From contig CANUEZ040000113.1 in NCBI GenBank assembly GCA_948099385.1, positions 9,002,501 through 9,066,500 on the forward strand: DNA of 64,000 nucleotides, given 5' to 3'. Numbering within the stretch: position 1 is the stretch's first letter; each line of letters starts with the position of its first letter. The notes under the pieces are model-generated. The model ran no database searches. It was not told the origin of the DNA and worked only from the letters and a program-made list of their open reading frames with translations. This DNA is from Fasciola hepatica (Eukaryota; Platyhelminthes; Trematoda; Plagiorchiida; Fasciolidae). Positions 50,254-63,004 of this stretch are shown in pieces. Both the position numbers and the translations under genes were made by a program.

Positions 50254-51989
50254 GGGGTTTGAACGTTTACACTGCAAGATGGATCGTATGTTAAACTCTA
50301 TCCTCCGAGTATCCACGTTACTTGATTTGAGGTCCATAGGACACTGACCGTCGTTCGACAACAACTAGCCTTAACCGAAGACGAGTATCACAAATAGCCT
50401 AGAAGACGATTTGGTAATCAGTTTCAGTGGATTTTTGATACCAAGTGATGGATCACGTGACAGTACAAAAGTCCTGCTACTGTGAACGGTTAGAAACCAT
50501 AAGCATGCCGTGCGCGCCAAATTCGAGCTAATAGGGCACAAGATCAGAATGAGTCCCAATAGTACACCGCAATCCTTACCAGGGCCCGCCCTTCACGGTC
50601 ATCTCGTGTTAGTCGACGATCACAATATACGTTAATTTTAGTCTTCCTGTATGACCGCCGTGGTAACCAAACAATTGCGAATCATTCTGCACAACCACAA
50701 GAGCACAGGTACAATCTGTTTATTCACAAGGACGGCGAAAACAAATATTTAAGACTATAACAGGCTTTCACGATACATGTAAAGACTTGTATTCTTATAA
50801 TCATCTAAATATTGTTATTATTATTACAATGCTTTTCAGCAAAAGAAACTTAAAAAACTTATACTCCGAAACAGGGTAGTAGTTGAGACAAAACTTCATC
50901 CTCGTTGGTTAAGACACTAGCAAGAAACGGAACCACAGAATTTATATACTTGGAAAAAGAGAACGAGTGGGACTAGCCTAGAGAGATACGTCGTAATCCG
51001 ATAGGTGTGAAGAGTCAGTAGACGGAGGAAAATAATATGAGAATAATATAGAATTATTGCAAATATGCTCCGTTGTACAAAAGAAGAGCTGAAAAACTGT
51101 GGTGCACTGAAGTATCATCATCAAGTTGCGAACTTCAAGGGATGATCGAAGCAGTTTTGCAACAATAATTACGACATGCACAGATCCGTGAAAGTTCTCT
51201 TGTAAAATAAAGGCCGAGATTTTTCATCTGATCTGCCTGCAGAAGAGAAGTAGAATTCGTTTTGACACTGTCTTCTAGGAACCATGATCGTGAAGTGGAA
51301 AAAAATGCACTTCTGACATCTGTCGTTGTACGTTTGTGTGTTGATTGACGACTAATTCGATAGGAAAGATAATCCGTACAAACCTATGAATAGATGAGGC
51401 CTCGAATTCAAAAAGACTTGTAGAATCGTCGAATCTATTCGACTGTAAACCGGCCTAGATAAAGGCTACCCATGTTAACCGAAAAGTCGCCTGATTGCCA
51501 TCATTTCCGATAACGCTGCGTTACCCGACATTAATCACTCACATAAAGTGTGTCACATTGCGCATCATATTTAGGTACTCTGCAAGCTGATTTCGGCTCC
51601 GTTACTTTCCTAACGTATTTGTTTTCTGATTTCTTCAGGTCTAGTGTGGATGAAGCCGTGGTCGTGTGGTATTATTCTATGAAATACCTATCAATCAAAC
51701 TGCCCAGGCTAGAATCCCGTCATCTTCATTCAGTTCACTTCAACGCCCGGGCTTTGGTTGACTCACCATGGCAATTCCGAGCAATATTCGCCGATTCCCT
51801 TGATCGATAACTTCACCTAAAGTGTTGGTCGCTCACGCTGGTACTCGGGCCCAAACTTGGAACATTGACAGTAAAGCCACGGCAAATTATTCGATTTTGG
51901 GAGGCACCCCAAGTACAGATGGGTTCATTATCACACAAAACTTAATAGGGTTTGATATAACTAGTATGTATAGATGAACGAAAAAAGTT

Positions 51990-52085
51990 TATCGTAAGCG
52001 CTACTGGTCTCGTGGTCATTGCCGCTCAGTTGATAGACGTACACGGTAATTCTCTACTCATTCATCCTTATATTTGTTCATTTTG
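51990..52085 (+). repeat. Diverged repeat shared with 35465-35560
   Basis: This is the second copy of the repeat described at 35465, in the same orientation, inside FoxF intron 1. Confidence 0.4.
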
Positions 52086-52974
52086 TATGAGGTTGTCCAC
52101 AACAATCTAATTTTGCATCCGGAGCGTGAACTTAATAGGGCTTTATGGGGAGCATTATTTTAAGTTAACGTTGTGGTCCAAATTTATCTTGGATTCTAGT
52201 TGATCCAATTCATTAAGCGCGTCTACTCACTTCATGGTACACACATTGTGCGTGGGAAAAACAAAAAGAATAATTACTCGTCAAATCTCGATGGAAATAG
52301 GGAGAACAACACCGAATCCATCTACGCATATGTGTATAGATAAGCCTCGTCAATGTGCATTTGAATAAACCCGGGATTTCTCACAAATAAGCTCTCATAC
52401 TATCAAGTACATAACAACTGATAAAAGTATTTTCTGTCAACTGTACCAGGTCAGTAGCAGAAAATAAAATGACTGTTTATCAAGAAGAGAACTTATTTTA
52501 GTTTATCCAGGTGGGTAATCAATAATCAAGAGTTTGGTTTACCAAAATAACAAAAACCTTTTATTGGTACATCGACAAATGAACTTGTCACAGACAGATA
52601 GACAAGCAGACAGGCGTCAATGATTTCTATCGTGAACTATCCTTGTTACGGCATAAACTGAAAAGGATTATTTGAAAACTGTTTTCTGTCATCTGAATAC
52701 GTTATCAAACATGCTCCACATTTAGTTAGAGATAACCGACAATATTCACTTGCTGAATAGACCAGAAAACCTGCATTAATACTGACTATCGATGTGGGCT
52801 GGTAAATGAACCCACAGGTATGAGCATTTTAGCGCTCTGTAATGGCCAACCCGACTGAAGAATAAATAAAACTTTTGCCGACTCATATAGAAGGGATAAA
52901 CTGTATAAATACAAACGGGTGGCTTATCATGCTTTTAGCTAAGGGGAACAAATCTGTTAATATAGACAACTCAC

Positions 52975-54587
52975 TTGTATTAGATTTACGACATGATTCA
53001 GTGTCGTTGTTGGTTTGCTCCTTCCCAGCTGATGCAGAGACGTCACCTGATTCCATGCTCATTTGAGCTCCCCGTTTTTCACATACTGCATTTCTTAACT
53101 CGGTGGACAAGTCAGCCTCACTGGCATCGTCTTCATCCTCATCCTCATCACATTCATCGTCGTTCATTTCTATATTCGCCTCTGCTTTTTGTTGCTGCTG
53201 CTGTTGTTGATTTGAAAGCAGATTCGGCGGTGATTCTTTCTGTTCCTGACCCTGATCGGATCTCATCGATTCGAGTTTGAATTCACTCGATGGTTCCGTA
53301 TTCAGCAAGTGTGTGTGCGCATGCGGACAGTCTGTGGCTGCGCAAACAACTGGATCTGAATGCACTGGACAGACGAGCATCATTTTGGACTGGCCCGCAT
53401 ACGCGGTTGTGTTCAGAGTGGGCATATTTATATCCATTGAAGAGGTACATGAAGAATCTGTAGGACACTCCTGGATTGTTCGCATAGAGCCATTTTTTTC
53501 ATTTCCGTTTAACTGTGAATCGAGTTCAAATTGTCGTGTGACCGAAGCCGAACAACGTTCTAGCGATAGAGTCACACACGGATCACTCGACGATTCTCCG
53601 GGGCTGCTTGGATAGTTTATCGTAGCAGGGGTTGTAGTACTATTACCGCTGCCGGCCCCACCAACACCACCGCTACTACTACTTGTACAGCTGTTACTCA
53701 GACTGTTAGCACTGTGATTCAGTTGTACACCGGGAGGTGAACCGCATGAGATTGTTTTGTTTGGTCCGAAACCGTAGTCCATCAGGTGTGATGTGCCATT
53801 TGCATGAAGCATTACAAGTGGCAAATGACGGCAATCTTGCTCACCCATGATTCCGTTCGACTTAGGCATCCATCTGGTAGGATCGATCAATTTGGTTTGG
53901 AGATCCGAATCGTATTTCATTATGGAGTTGATCTCACTGTCCTGATTGGTTTTGACCTCGTCATAGTTGTTTTGACATTCCTGTATATAACCGGATGATC
54001 CTGTTGATACAAAACCTGGTTGAGCTAGATTGAACAGTCGATCATAGTAGTAGTTTGCCGGCGTTACGATCGAGATTTGTTCTGTCGGTGGGAAAGGTGA
54101 ACTACGCTCTGTTGCTGATAAGGCACTCACTGTGGGGCTGGTTGTTTTGTCAATGGAGTTGGATGTTGTCGTGGTCACGGGGATTACAGATGAGTTCCAT
54201 TGACCCGATTGTATGTGGCCAGCTTCGATAGACTCCGAAGGAAGTGAGACTGACGTGGACACACAGCCCGACAATCCTTTGGTCCATTGTGAGTGAATCT
54301 CGTCCAACAGGGGTGGGAAGTTAGTTAACGATGCGTGACTGGTGAGCTGCGGAGAGGAAGTGGCCTCAGGCAGAGGCAGGGCGGAATGCAAAGAACTGGG
54401 GAATAAAACACCATGTGGCAAACTGCGAGAGTCCATCGTCGGTGAAATTTGTGTCGATAACGGTAAACGAAAAACCGTAGGGTCGGGTGACATAAAATGG
54501 GCCGGTCGTTGATTCTGTGTTTGTGACTGTGTGGACGGATTTTGGGAATGTTCATGAATTTGATGACTGTGATTGATATTATTATTG

Positions 54588-54633
<46 letters not shown>

Positions 54634-54958
54634 GGTGATGGTGATGATGATGGTGATGGTGATATGGTTGTTGGAAATTTTGTTGGGAATGTTGTTGATG
54701 ATGATGGTGATGTTGCTGACGCAGCTGTTGTTGTTGCATGTATTGAATAGAAAGATCCTCAAGTGCGTTTAAACTCTCCGTCGTATAGGTATTAACGTGT
54801 TCCGGCACATCTGACGTTGTTTCATTCACAGCGTTGGGTAATTTGTTCACGTTTGTTTTAATTTGATTAGTATCCGTGCTTGCATATGGTTGATAGAACA
54901 TAGATGGTGGTCCCAAGACTGACGGTGATGCTGACGAGGCTACTGAGTTACCAGACAT
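52975..54958 (-). CDS. foxF: FoxF-type forkhead transcription factor, exon 1 (long N-terminal region)
   Basis: This exon encodes residues 1-661 plus the first base of codon 662 of a nuclear DNA-binding forkhead protein. The ATG at 54958 is the first in a frame that is closed by an upstream stop at 55013-55015. There is no folded domain before the forkhead box. Instead there is a Gln/His-rich stretch at about residues 75-110, an Asn run at about 110-130, Ser/Thr/Pro-rich sequence, and an acidic patch at about 600-611 (DDECDEDEDEDD). The exon ends in a good donor (ATACAA, then GTGAGT at 52974-52969) leaving one base of a codon, which fits the phase of exon 2 exactly. The joined sequence reads [14 protein letters not shown]. 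Known FoxF proteins have a far shorter N-terminal arm, so the length is unusual. The join is inferred from phase and consensus, not from a transcript. In planarians a FoxF gene is linked to non-body-wall muscle; a mesodermal role here is only an inference. Confidence 0.87.
54577..54666 (-). repeat. AAT and CAC/CAT arrays encoding Asn and His runs in FoxF exon 1
   Basis: An AAT-type array (complement of TTA units, 54577-54633) encodes polyasparagine. The adjoining His-codon tract (54634-54663) encodes about 10 His. Both are in the FoxF reading frame. Confidence 0.9.
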
Positions 54959-55600
54959 AAGGCCCGTGATATTACGGAAACCCCTGAAAGATGTATACTC
55001 CGCAAGTGGCTTTCACCGGCAAGTCCACCAAGGACACATGCCCACAACCATCTCGGAATTGCGAGTGGAAAGCTTACAGCTGGCCAACCAATTCTGACCG
55101 AAAATGCCGACACACGCAGATGCGCACGCAAATGGTGCATGCAAGCACTACGCTATCGTTTGTCGTTAACTGAACAAAGTGAACGTAAACCCTTGCGTTC
55201 TGCCCTATGGTTGTCCCTGTGTATGTGTGTATGTGAGCGTGCATGCGTTGCGTCAGTGACTTTCCACAATCCACCAGCAAAAAAATCGTCTGTTGTTTGG
55301 TTTCTCTTAGTGGATTCTCTGTTCCCTTCCAATAGCCATCATTCCGACCATCTCTCGTCATTTCTCACCACTTTCGTCCTATCTGTAGTATACCACCATT
55401 TCAGGGGGGTGGGGTAGAAGAATATCTGTTTGTGTGTCTAATGTTCTCCGTTGCGAACGATTAATAACCAATCAGACCAACGGAAAAGTGTGAAATCTTT
55501 GCGTTAGGCTGTTCGGCCGACTGAACCAATCACAGAGTGCGTTTCGCATGCGTAGAATCAGGGGCCAAGCCTCTGTACAGTGCCTCATTGTTGTTGTCGT
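54959..55600 (-). promoter_or_regulatory. Probable 5' UTR and proximal promoter region of foxF
   Basis: Upstream of the FoxF ATG, CCAAT motifs occur (written on the plus strand) at 55088-55092, 55468-55472 and 55526-55530. The last two lie 58 bp apart in good context (AACCAATCA). A G-rich stretch (GGGGGGTGGGGT) lies near 55404-55416. No clear TATA box was found. The transcription start is unknown, and promoter function is inferred from position and motifs only. Confidence 0.35.
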
Positions 55601-58169
55601 CGTCCTTGTTTGTGCAGTGTCTGTGATGATGATGGAGTTGCAAGCAGACACGAAATACGAAAGCGCGAACCACAGATCGGACGATCGAAGTGGCCGCATA
55701 TTATCGAACGTCCGTTTTATGGACATCAATTATTGTTGTGGTGTATGTACCCATCTATACCCACATATATACACATGGTTGTGTATAGATAGCTAGCTGA
55801 AGGATCAGATCAATAAGTTTTAATGAAAATCATATCTTGCACACAATCCGAGGCTATTGGTAACGAGGACAAAATTCATGCACCCCGGATATAACAACAT
55901 ACGTTGATGAGTGTACACCAGCATACGGAAGAATTCTGGTTATTCTATTATTAAATTCTCAGCTTGTTTTAATCATACAAGAAGCACTGTATCTCTTTCT
56001 CTAGGAACATCGTAAATGCGTATTGAAAACGCTGTCGGAATAAGAGTATGCCCAGTTGAACGGCGGTGAAAGATCACATTCCTTCAGCCGCCTTAAACAA
56101 ATCCGTTTTTCATTTATTAAGCCTATGTCACCTTTGGTACATTTCTGACGGCAATGGTGGCCATTGTTGCTACTTGTGGTTACCAGTTTTAAAGTTAAAA
56201 AGCTTTCGCACCGTTCTTAATTGTTAGTGTAGCTGGTGGTGTCTGTGTTACTGGTGCTGCCGGAGCCCTCAGTGCATCCCAAGCAAAATTACTAGTATCA
56301 TAGCATTTACATCTCCTTTTTACTATTAATGGAAACCGCTTTGACAAAGTGATGACTACAAGAAATCTCCGGAATGATCTATGACACCTCACACTGGATG
56401 CTTGTTGGAGGTGTTCAGACCCACCTCGTAAATACCTTTTATGGATCTGCCTGGTTGCACATGTTGCCTTTGTTGATTTTGTTCATTACGGTTGAGTCCT
56501 CTATCCGGTATGGCCTACACACAATAACGAACACACCAATATCATCATAATGAGGAAGTGACACCTCAGTTCTGTGTCTAATGTTTTCACAGCAACCGGT
56601 GTTTTTCTAGCATCCTCTTTGTTGCTCTCTGAACACATTTAATCATATTTCAATGTAACATGAATACGAGATCCCAGAAATATCAGGATCCAATTTCGAA
56701 GAAGCTCCGATGATAGGTGACAAATTTATACGGAACAGATTTGATGGTCACTCGACGGATTTTCACTAGGCTGGTATTTCTGAATATCACCTGTTGTAAT
56801 CTTGCATAGAATTAAAGCTTAAGAATCATGTTGTCGTCTTATTTTCTTGTCCTTTACTTATGCGTTGCTCAAAAGTGAAGCTACTTTAGTCAGAAAAGAT
56901 CCATGGATTTTGAAACACAAGTACAGCTGTTTCATTAGTTGCTCGGCTTTCACCCCGTTTAGTGGAAAGCCATAAATTATCAGGGACGCGTCCTCCTTTT
57001 TCACAAAACGTCCAGTGCCAGCCAGAGGGGTGAAAATCTCACCACAGATAGGCTTATGGTATTAGCTACCGTTTCCAATAACCAGCCAAGCTCGTTTGTA
57101 CTTCTTTATCCCCGGAAAACTGCCTTCTTGTTCGACCTACTGGGTTTAACAAATATGCACAAACTAAAGAATGTCTAGTCATAGATTGGAACAAAACAGA
57201 ACACACAGTTTGTCTATTAGCCGTGGAAATATTACTCATAATCTGCTGAAGTACGCATGTAAAGAGGCTACAGGAAATGTATTAGTGGTAGGCTGATACT
57301 TACCACACGAAAATGGGCTCAGAGGGCAAGGTTACTCAGGAACAGGATATTTCCAAAAGGAAATTTGGGACAGATCCTTCAGAATAAGATTTTGTAGAAT
57401 CTTTATATGGCTTTGATAACAACCGGGAAGCGGAAAAACTATGAATACCTAAGTGACTCAACATGGTGGTTTTTGAGTAAGGAACTAGTATATGTTAAAG
57501 TCCGTCTATTTATTTAGGCTCCTCTACGTATACCCTTCGCCTGCCAAATACTTGTGTAAATGGAAATGAACAAAAGGTGATGAAATTGCATATTTTCTTT
57601 CCCGGAATAATTTTGCTGCTTCCTGACTGACCTGTCCACTAGAAAGGTGGTAAGTAAGTTTCTGTGTATGCACGTGCAGATAACATGCATAAATTAATCA
57701 CAAACAGAGAACAGGAAGGAGGCAAAGATTTATGTTTTTAGATTTCAGTGGACCGTAATCTGATGGCCTTCCTTTCTCCTAGAAAGTTCTACAATCCAGA
57801 ACTCATGTTGGGGTAGCGGATTCGGATAAACTAAATTCGGTTGGCCATTTGGTTTATGGTTTTGAGCAGCCTGACTATCAATAGCACAGAGACCTTGAGT
57901 GATCTGTAGTTTTGATGACCTGATGATGGACTCAATCCGGAATATGTTAAGCTACGCTTCTGTTTTATTCTACCTCTCAGCACTTTTGCTGTAAGTTGCC
58001 CCGCGCTTATATACAGCTTCACTGATCCTATTTGATCTTCAAGACTAAGAAAGCTAATGATTATATTTCATTTTTTACCCTTCAGTTTTACCACACCAAG
58101 TATTGAATAGTTGCTTTAGGTTAGTAAATAGGGGAACATGTCCAGGTAGATTATGAACGGGAATTCATC
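55601..58169. other. No recognisable gene
   Basis: Upstream flank of FoxF. Short open frames only; no repeat family could be assigned. Confidence 0.5.
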
Positions 58170-58935
58170 GGTCAGCTATCTGGAAACTGTAGCCAGTGCT
58201 TGTCACTTTGCAAACATCTTTCGCCTCATACGATCGGCGTCGGGCAAACGATAGTTCATTCAACCTATCTTGTGTGATTCTGCTGTTCTACCCATCCCTG
58301 ATATGGATAACTAGTTGGGTAGAACATTTCAGCCAGCTCTTCAATCGCCCACCAAATAGACCGATATACAACGAGTGAACTTTAGCTTCTCATGTAGCAC
58401 CAGCTGTAGTCTTCCGTCATCAGATGAGATAGCCAATGCGATTTGACGTTTAAATTCTGACAAGTCCCCCGGAGAAGTCGGAATACCGGGTGTTTAATGC
58501 AGCTGTCTGAACACTCCCACTGTATGGCTAGGGGACCTGGCCATTAAAATTTGAGAATATCAGGCGACCACAAGTTTTCGATCACTAGAGCCTCAAATCT
58601 ATTTTAATAGTAAGATGAAAGAACAGAATCTCGAGTGAAAACTTTCGAAATCTTTGCAGCATCGCCTGTCTTTAAACCCGCATTGCCCTGGAACTATCTC
58701 CATGCCCAGACTGGCGTCGCCGACGAGGAGGACAATTAGAAACCTGGCTAGATACCGTCTTTCGAAGACGTAAACCAAATTGGCCTTCGTATGATGTTTG
58801 GCACTCGCCAGTGGAAATCGAGCTGACTAGACATGGGCAAGGACCTTGTTGTCAATCGTCCAGCATGGACAGCCGTGATCGGAGACATTCACGAAGCCGG
58901 CTTATCCTTTCCAAGAATCCAGCCACAGTAAAGTA
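58170..58935 (+). pseudogene. Internally deleted RTE-type LINE copy
   Basis: Fragments in order match the intact element at 15.7-18.9 kb. FANIFRLIRSAS aligns to FGKLFRLTRSAS, WVEHFSQLFNRP to WVEYFSQLLNRP, and DKSPGEVGIPG to DRKAAGEDGIPP. Near 58720 RRGGQLETWLDTV aligns to the C-terminal LGGQLKTWTSTI, and near the end NRPAWTAVIGDIHEAGLS aligns to RRAWSAMVRDIHGADLS. The whole reverse transcriptase core between these is missing, and several stops interrupt the rest. The copy ends in a GTAAA/TTAAA-rich tail near 58935. Confidence 0.8.
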
Positions 58936-61900
58936 AATTAAAGTAAGTATCTGTACGCATCTAAAAATAAATTTGATGCTTTAAGAGACCACATAGTTTC
59001 CATTTAGTGAATGAGCTTTGAATAAAAAGTGATTCGGCAGACAGAGCAACGTGGGAGTTATATTAGCGGACAGCTTACTTCATTCACTGACACCGAACTG
59101 TACACACAAAGGGATATCAGTCATGTTTAGTCATAAAACACAGGATTCACGTTCTTGTAGATTAGTCGAAAGATTTGTGTTCGCATTTTAAATGACCATA
59201 CGAAATCAAAAATTGTCACTTTCTTATTGATTCATCGCTGACCTTCAACCCCAACTGTCCACGCAGAGAAAGCAATGGATCTTATTTGGTATATTTTTAA
59301 GGTAGCACTCTTGGGAAGAAACCATTCATGTATTGCCAGTGGAACTCACATTCATCGGACACTATCGATCAAACGAAGTTTGTTTCTACCAACCCTAACC
59401 GAGCCAGTCGAAAGTTATCGGAACAATCACAAAGTGGGATCAATGACTGTGTCCACTGAAGGTTGCCACTGCGTCAGTCATTTGAGTTCGATACCCTGGT
59501 CAACTGAAACTAACCGAGAGCATTGATACTTCAGTTCCCTAATCACCTTTGGCTGGAACAATCACTTCCTACCACTGACTAATCTAGCCTGAACCAGTAA
59601 CCAATGACAGTAATATAACCCTTCGTCTTGATAATATCCACCTGCGGTCGTTTTAAAGAAGAATTATCACAATGGGTTGGGCAGTTTCGCAGGTATGGGA
59701 GACCATATAGGATGACGATGAGCTCAATAAAACAAAAAGACCCAAAGTACTACTCAATACAATACAGTGCAGTACAGTACAGTACAATCTGCAATACAAT
59801 GACAGAAAATAAAATACAGTATGTAAAGATCCCCGGGATATGCTTCTGTGATGACAGGAACTTCAGCTTTCTGAATGCTATTCCATCCATTTTTCCCGAC
59901 AGTGTACATAGAATATCAAAGTAAGTCCATTTGTTGTTTGTTATCAGATTGCGTCGTTAAAATTTCATGTGATGATTATGTAATTTTCGTATTAAGTTTC
60001 CATTACTCATTCTTCAAATACATGAAACTTGATTGGATAAGAGTTCGACATTTGTACTCTGTTCTGTATCACCGAGGTAGACAGGAACTGCATGAAAAAG
60101 ACACCAATGAAGCGATGCGTCGAACCCATTGCCTGCTCTCGTACAGCTCTGCTCAAATAGACCAATCGTAGGTAAGCGCAAAAAAGGTACGCACTCGCTT
60201 TCATCCTCCCTGTACTGGTAGAATCACAGTATTTGCGCTTAGATTTGAGCACGAAACTGCGGCGCATGACATCGTTTTTCGGATTGGTCGCGGCCAAATG
60301 AACGCTACAGCGAGTTAGTCTTGGGTGACCAATGAAGTAGACAGCCCAAATCTTGAAAACACAAAATTGTCCGTTCGACTGAGATTTTACCCGTATCCAT
60401 TGGTTTAGTGTGACTAGTGTGAATGGTAGAACTACGCTCAAATTTGTGTATATAAAGAGGTAAGTTTATCTCTTAAGTCGATGCGGCCATCAAACGGCTG
60501 GCCTTCAGCTTTCGGCTTCCGCGTCGAGAAATATAACTACTCACCAATGGTATTTCTGCCAGTTTCTCAGCAATTATAATAGATTTATGCAGTCAAACAC
60601 GTGGCTGTTCATCACTCTAAAGGCAAACTTTCAGTTCTTATTGTTGCTCACGATAAAAGCTAAGGACCCAATAAGAACAAAGAAATAATTGGACATATTT
60701 TGGCAGACAGAAAGCCAAAACAGTATCTTAACGGTACATCAAATCAACATCAAAGGCAGCCCTCAAAAGAGCATCAAGATTAAGGCACTAGATATTCACA
60801 ATTTCATCGTCCTCCGCTGAATGTTCACGTAAGTCCTAATCCGTAAGAACACAGAGTATATGCCCCGGTATCTTTTAAGTTAGTCCCCGAATCAAGAATT
60901 TCTGGATCTCATCTCCATTCGGAACTCTGTGTTCTACATGAGTACTAGGACCTCTATATATTACAGCAGGGAAAAATAAGATTTTTGTTAACCTTGTAGG
61001 TCGTTTATTGATTAAGATATAAATCAAAATAATTACCTTTCGTACTGGGACTCAGAGTAGTGAGTGCGATGTTCCCCAAAAATTTTGGGAATTATCCCTG
61101 TAATCCGAAGGAAAACATGCAACACTCACGTGCAACATTTGGGCCGATAGGAAATGTAAATGAGATGTAAAAATGAGAACAAGCAAGAGATGACCGCTCA
61201 ATTTAAGTTGGGCACCACACTTTTCGTTGGTTCCTCAGTGATGGAATGAATCAATAACAAAAAATGCATTCGAGTGGTGCGAAATCAACTGTCCCCTTGA
61301 AATATGAAGGGTAAGCAGATAATTAGTGTATATTTTTAGATCATAATTTGGTTCTATCATACTTCAAACGATGATCCTTGCATACAAACAAAACCAATGG
61401 CAGATAGGCACGGTGTTGGAGGGGGAAAATGTTTTCAAAGCAAGTTCGGATAGCTTTCCGGTTAACCTGAAAGGGGACTGGCAAACTTTTACGCCTGGCG
61501 ACTTCGTTCAATTCCCAGTTGGAACCAAGTAATTTTGTTCAATAGATGCTTATAATTCCTCCCAAAGATGTAACAAATGTGAGCGGGATATTCATGAAGA
61601 TGCAATCACGAATGCAGTGCTGATACTCGGCGAAGAATGATTACATTTTTGCGGCAATTTTCACACCTTTCGGGTTTCAGCTGCTCAGATCAATATAGAA
61701 ATTTTATCAGCGTAAACCTGCACTGTCCATATAATGCAGGTTTTTTGTCGGCTTCATCCGGACATGCGAGGTACAGTCACGGTATTTGTATATATTGTGT
61801 TGAAAGGGCATAATCTGAGAGAACCGACACCATACAGAGCTTAGTCATGGAAGGCTGTAGATGGGAGGTCTGCAAAAGCGCATTGGTCACGCAGAAAAGA

Positions 61901-63004
61901 CCATGTTAAGATTAAGGAGGTGCGCAAATATGAGTACCTCAAAATGTGGTCTCATCGATCTGGCAACATGCTTGGTCAGTGTGAATAGTTTTCAACAAAC
62001 GGAGTTGTAGTGCTTTTGGATCTGACTTATTCCCCGGGAAGATGCATCCACAATACAAATAATTCAATAGACTGGGATGTGGTGTAGAATGAAAGCAACT
62101 CTATCGAACAGATCGGAAACCAACTGGTGGCGGGTAGTAGCAACCGACAATCGGGTGGCACTATAAGACCGATTTCCCCCTTCCCTCCGACTCATTCACG
62201 ACGACCCATTACGACAGTCAACCCATATCACTGCACATTAAGCTGGAGAACAATGCACGGTAGATTTCTCGAGAGTAGAGCAACTTCACTGTAGAATTCA
62301 TTTTAACGGGCGTGTCTAGCTGAAGTTCATGTCTCAGAGCTGTAATAAGACAAATATTGCTTGCAAGCATCAACTTGATAGTCAGTAGTGTGTAACCACG
62401 TTTCATCACACCGAACCATCCGACATGTTTCATAGTCGCATGCCAAAGCGACATGTGTTCTTCTTAGTCCCGGTGCAAATTTTCATTATGTAATCGTTTA
62501 TCGATACGAGTAGTACGGCATTGTACCTGGATGACAGGATAAAATTTCCCCGGATAATTGGGGCCATGTGTCCTCGTTCTGAAGGTTAGCCACGTTAACC
62601 GACCAATCAACTTCGGAAGAATCACCGTTTGATTCTAAAAATCGGCTCCCCGTCCACACACACCCCATACCACTCAAATGAGATTACTATTGTAATCTTT
62701 TACTCGAGAGTATTTTCTTGATAGGTCCTGCTCGTGACTGTCTTACCCAATTGTGTTCCCTCTTTTCCAGTGCGGTCTCCAGTTCGTTCTCATTCACAAT
62801 TTCATGTTATTGCGTTGCTGTGGCTGATGGTGGTCATCATGATAATGATTTTCAAAGGACTACCAGATGAAACAGCAACTAATTTTGTCCGCAGATTTTC
62901 TATGACGAGTCTTCCAGTGTTGTTGTATGGTCAGCCTTTTAAATAGCAGTCACAATATACTACCGAAATTGTTCTGCTCATCAGTGTATGCACATAAGGT
63001 AATA
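58936..63004. other. No recognisable gene
   Basis: A 144-codon minus frame at 60007-60441 and smaller frames show no domain. A possible decayed tRNA-like segment lies near 61440-61530. Confidence 0.45.
59755..59800. repeat. Short TACAG/TACAA pentamer-like repeat
   Basis: Imperfect tandem units AATACA, CAGTACAG and CAGTACAA. Confidence 0.6.

Larger units (their letters stand above)
43310..52974 (-). other. FoxF intron 1 (9.7 kb)
   Basis: The intron is bounded by GTGAGT at the exon 1 end and a TTTCAG acceptor at the exon 2 end. It holds a G-run at about 45079-45093, GTA-type trinucleotide arrays (about 46388-46465 and 46632-46742), one copy of the 565-bp SINE-containing repeat (49688-50253) and a diverged repeat at about 51990-52110. 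Open frames inside it (for example 48139-48723 plus and 46989-47375 minus) have no recognisable domain. Confidence 0.85.

Noticed and set aside
60007..60441. 144-codon minus-strand open frame
   Set aside because: No domain; composition is unremarkable and no partner exons were visible.
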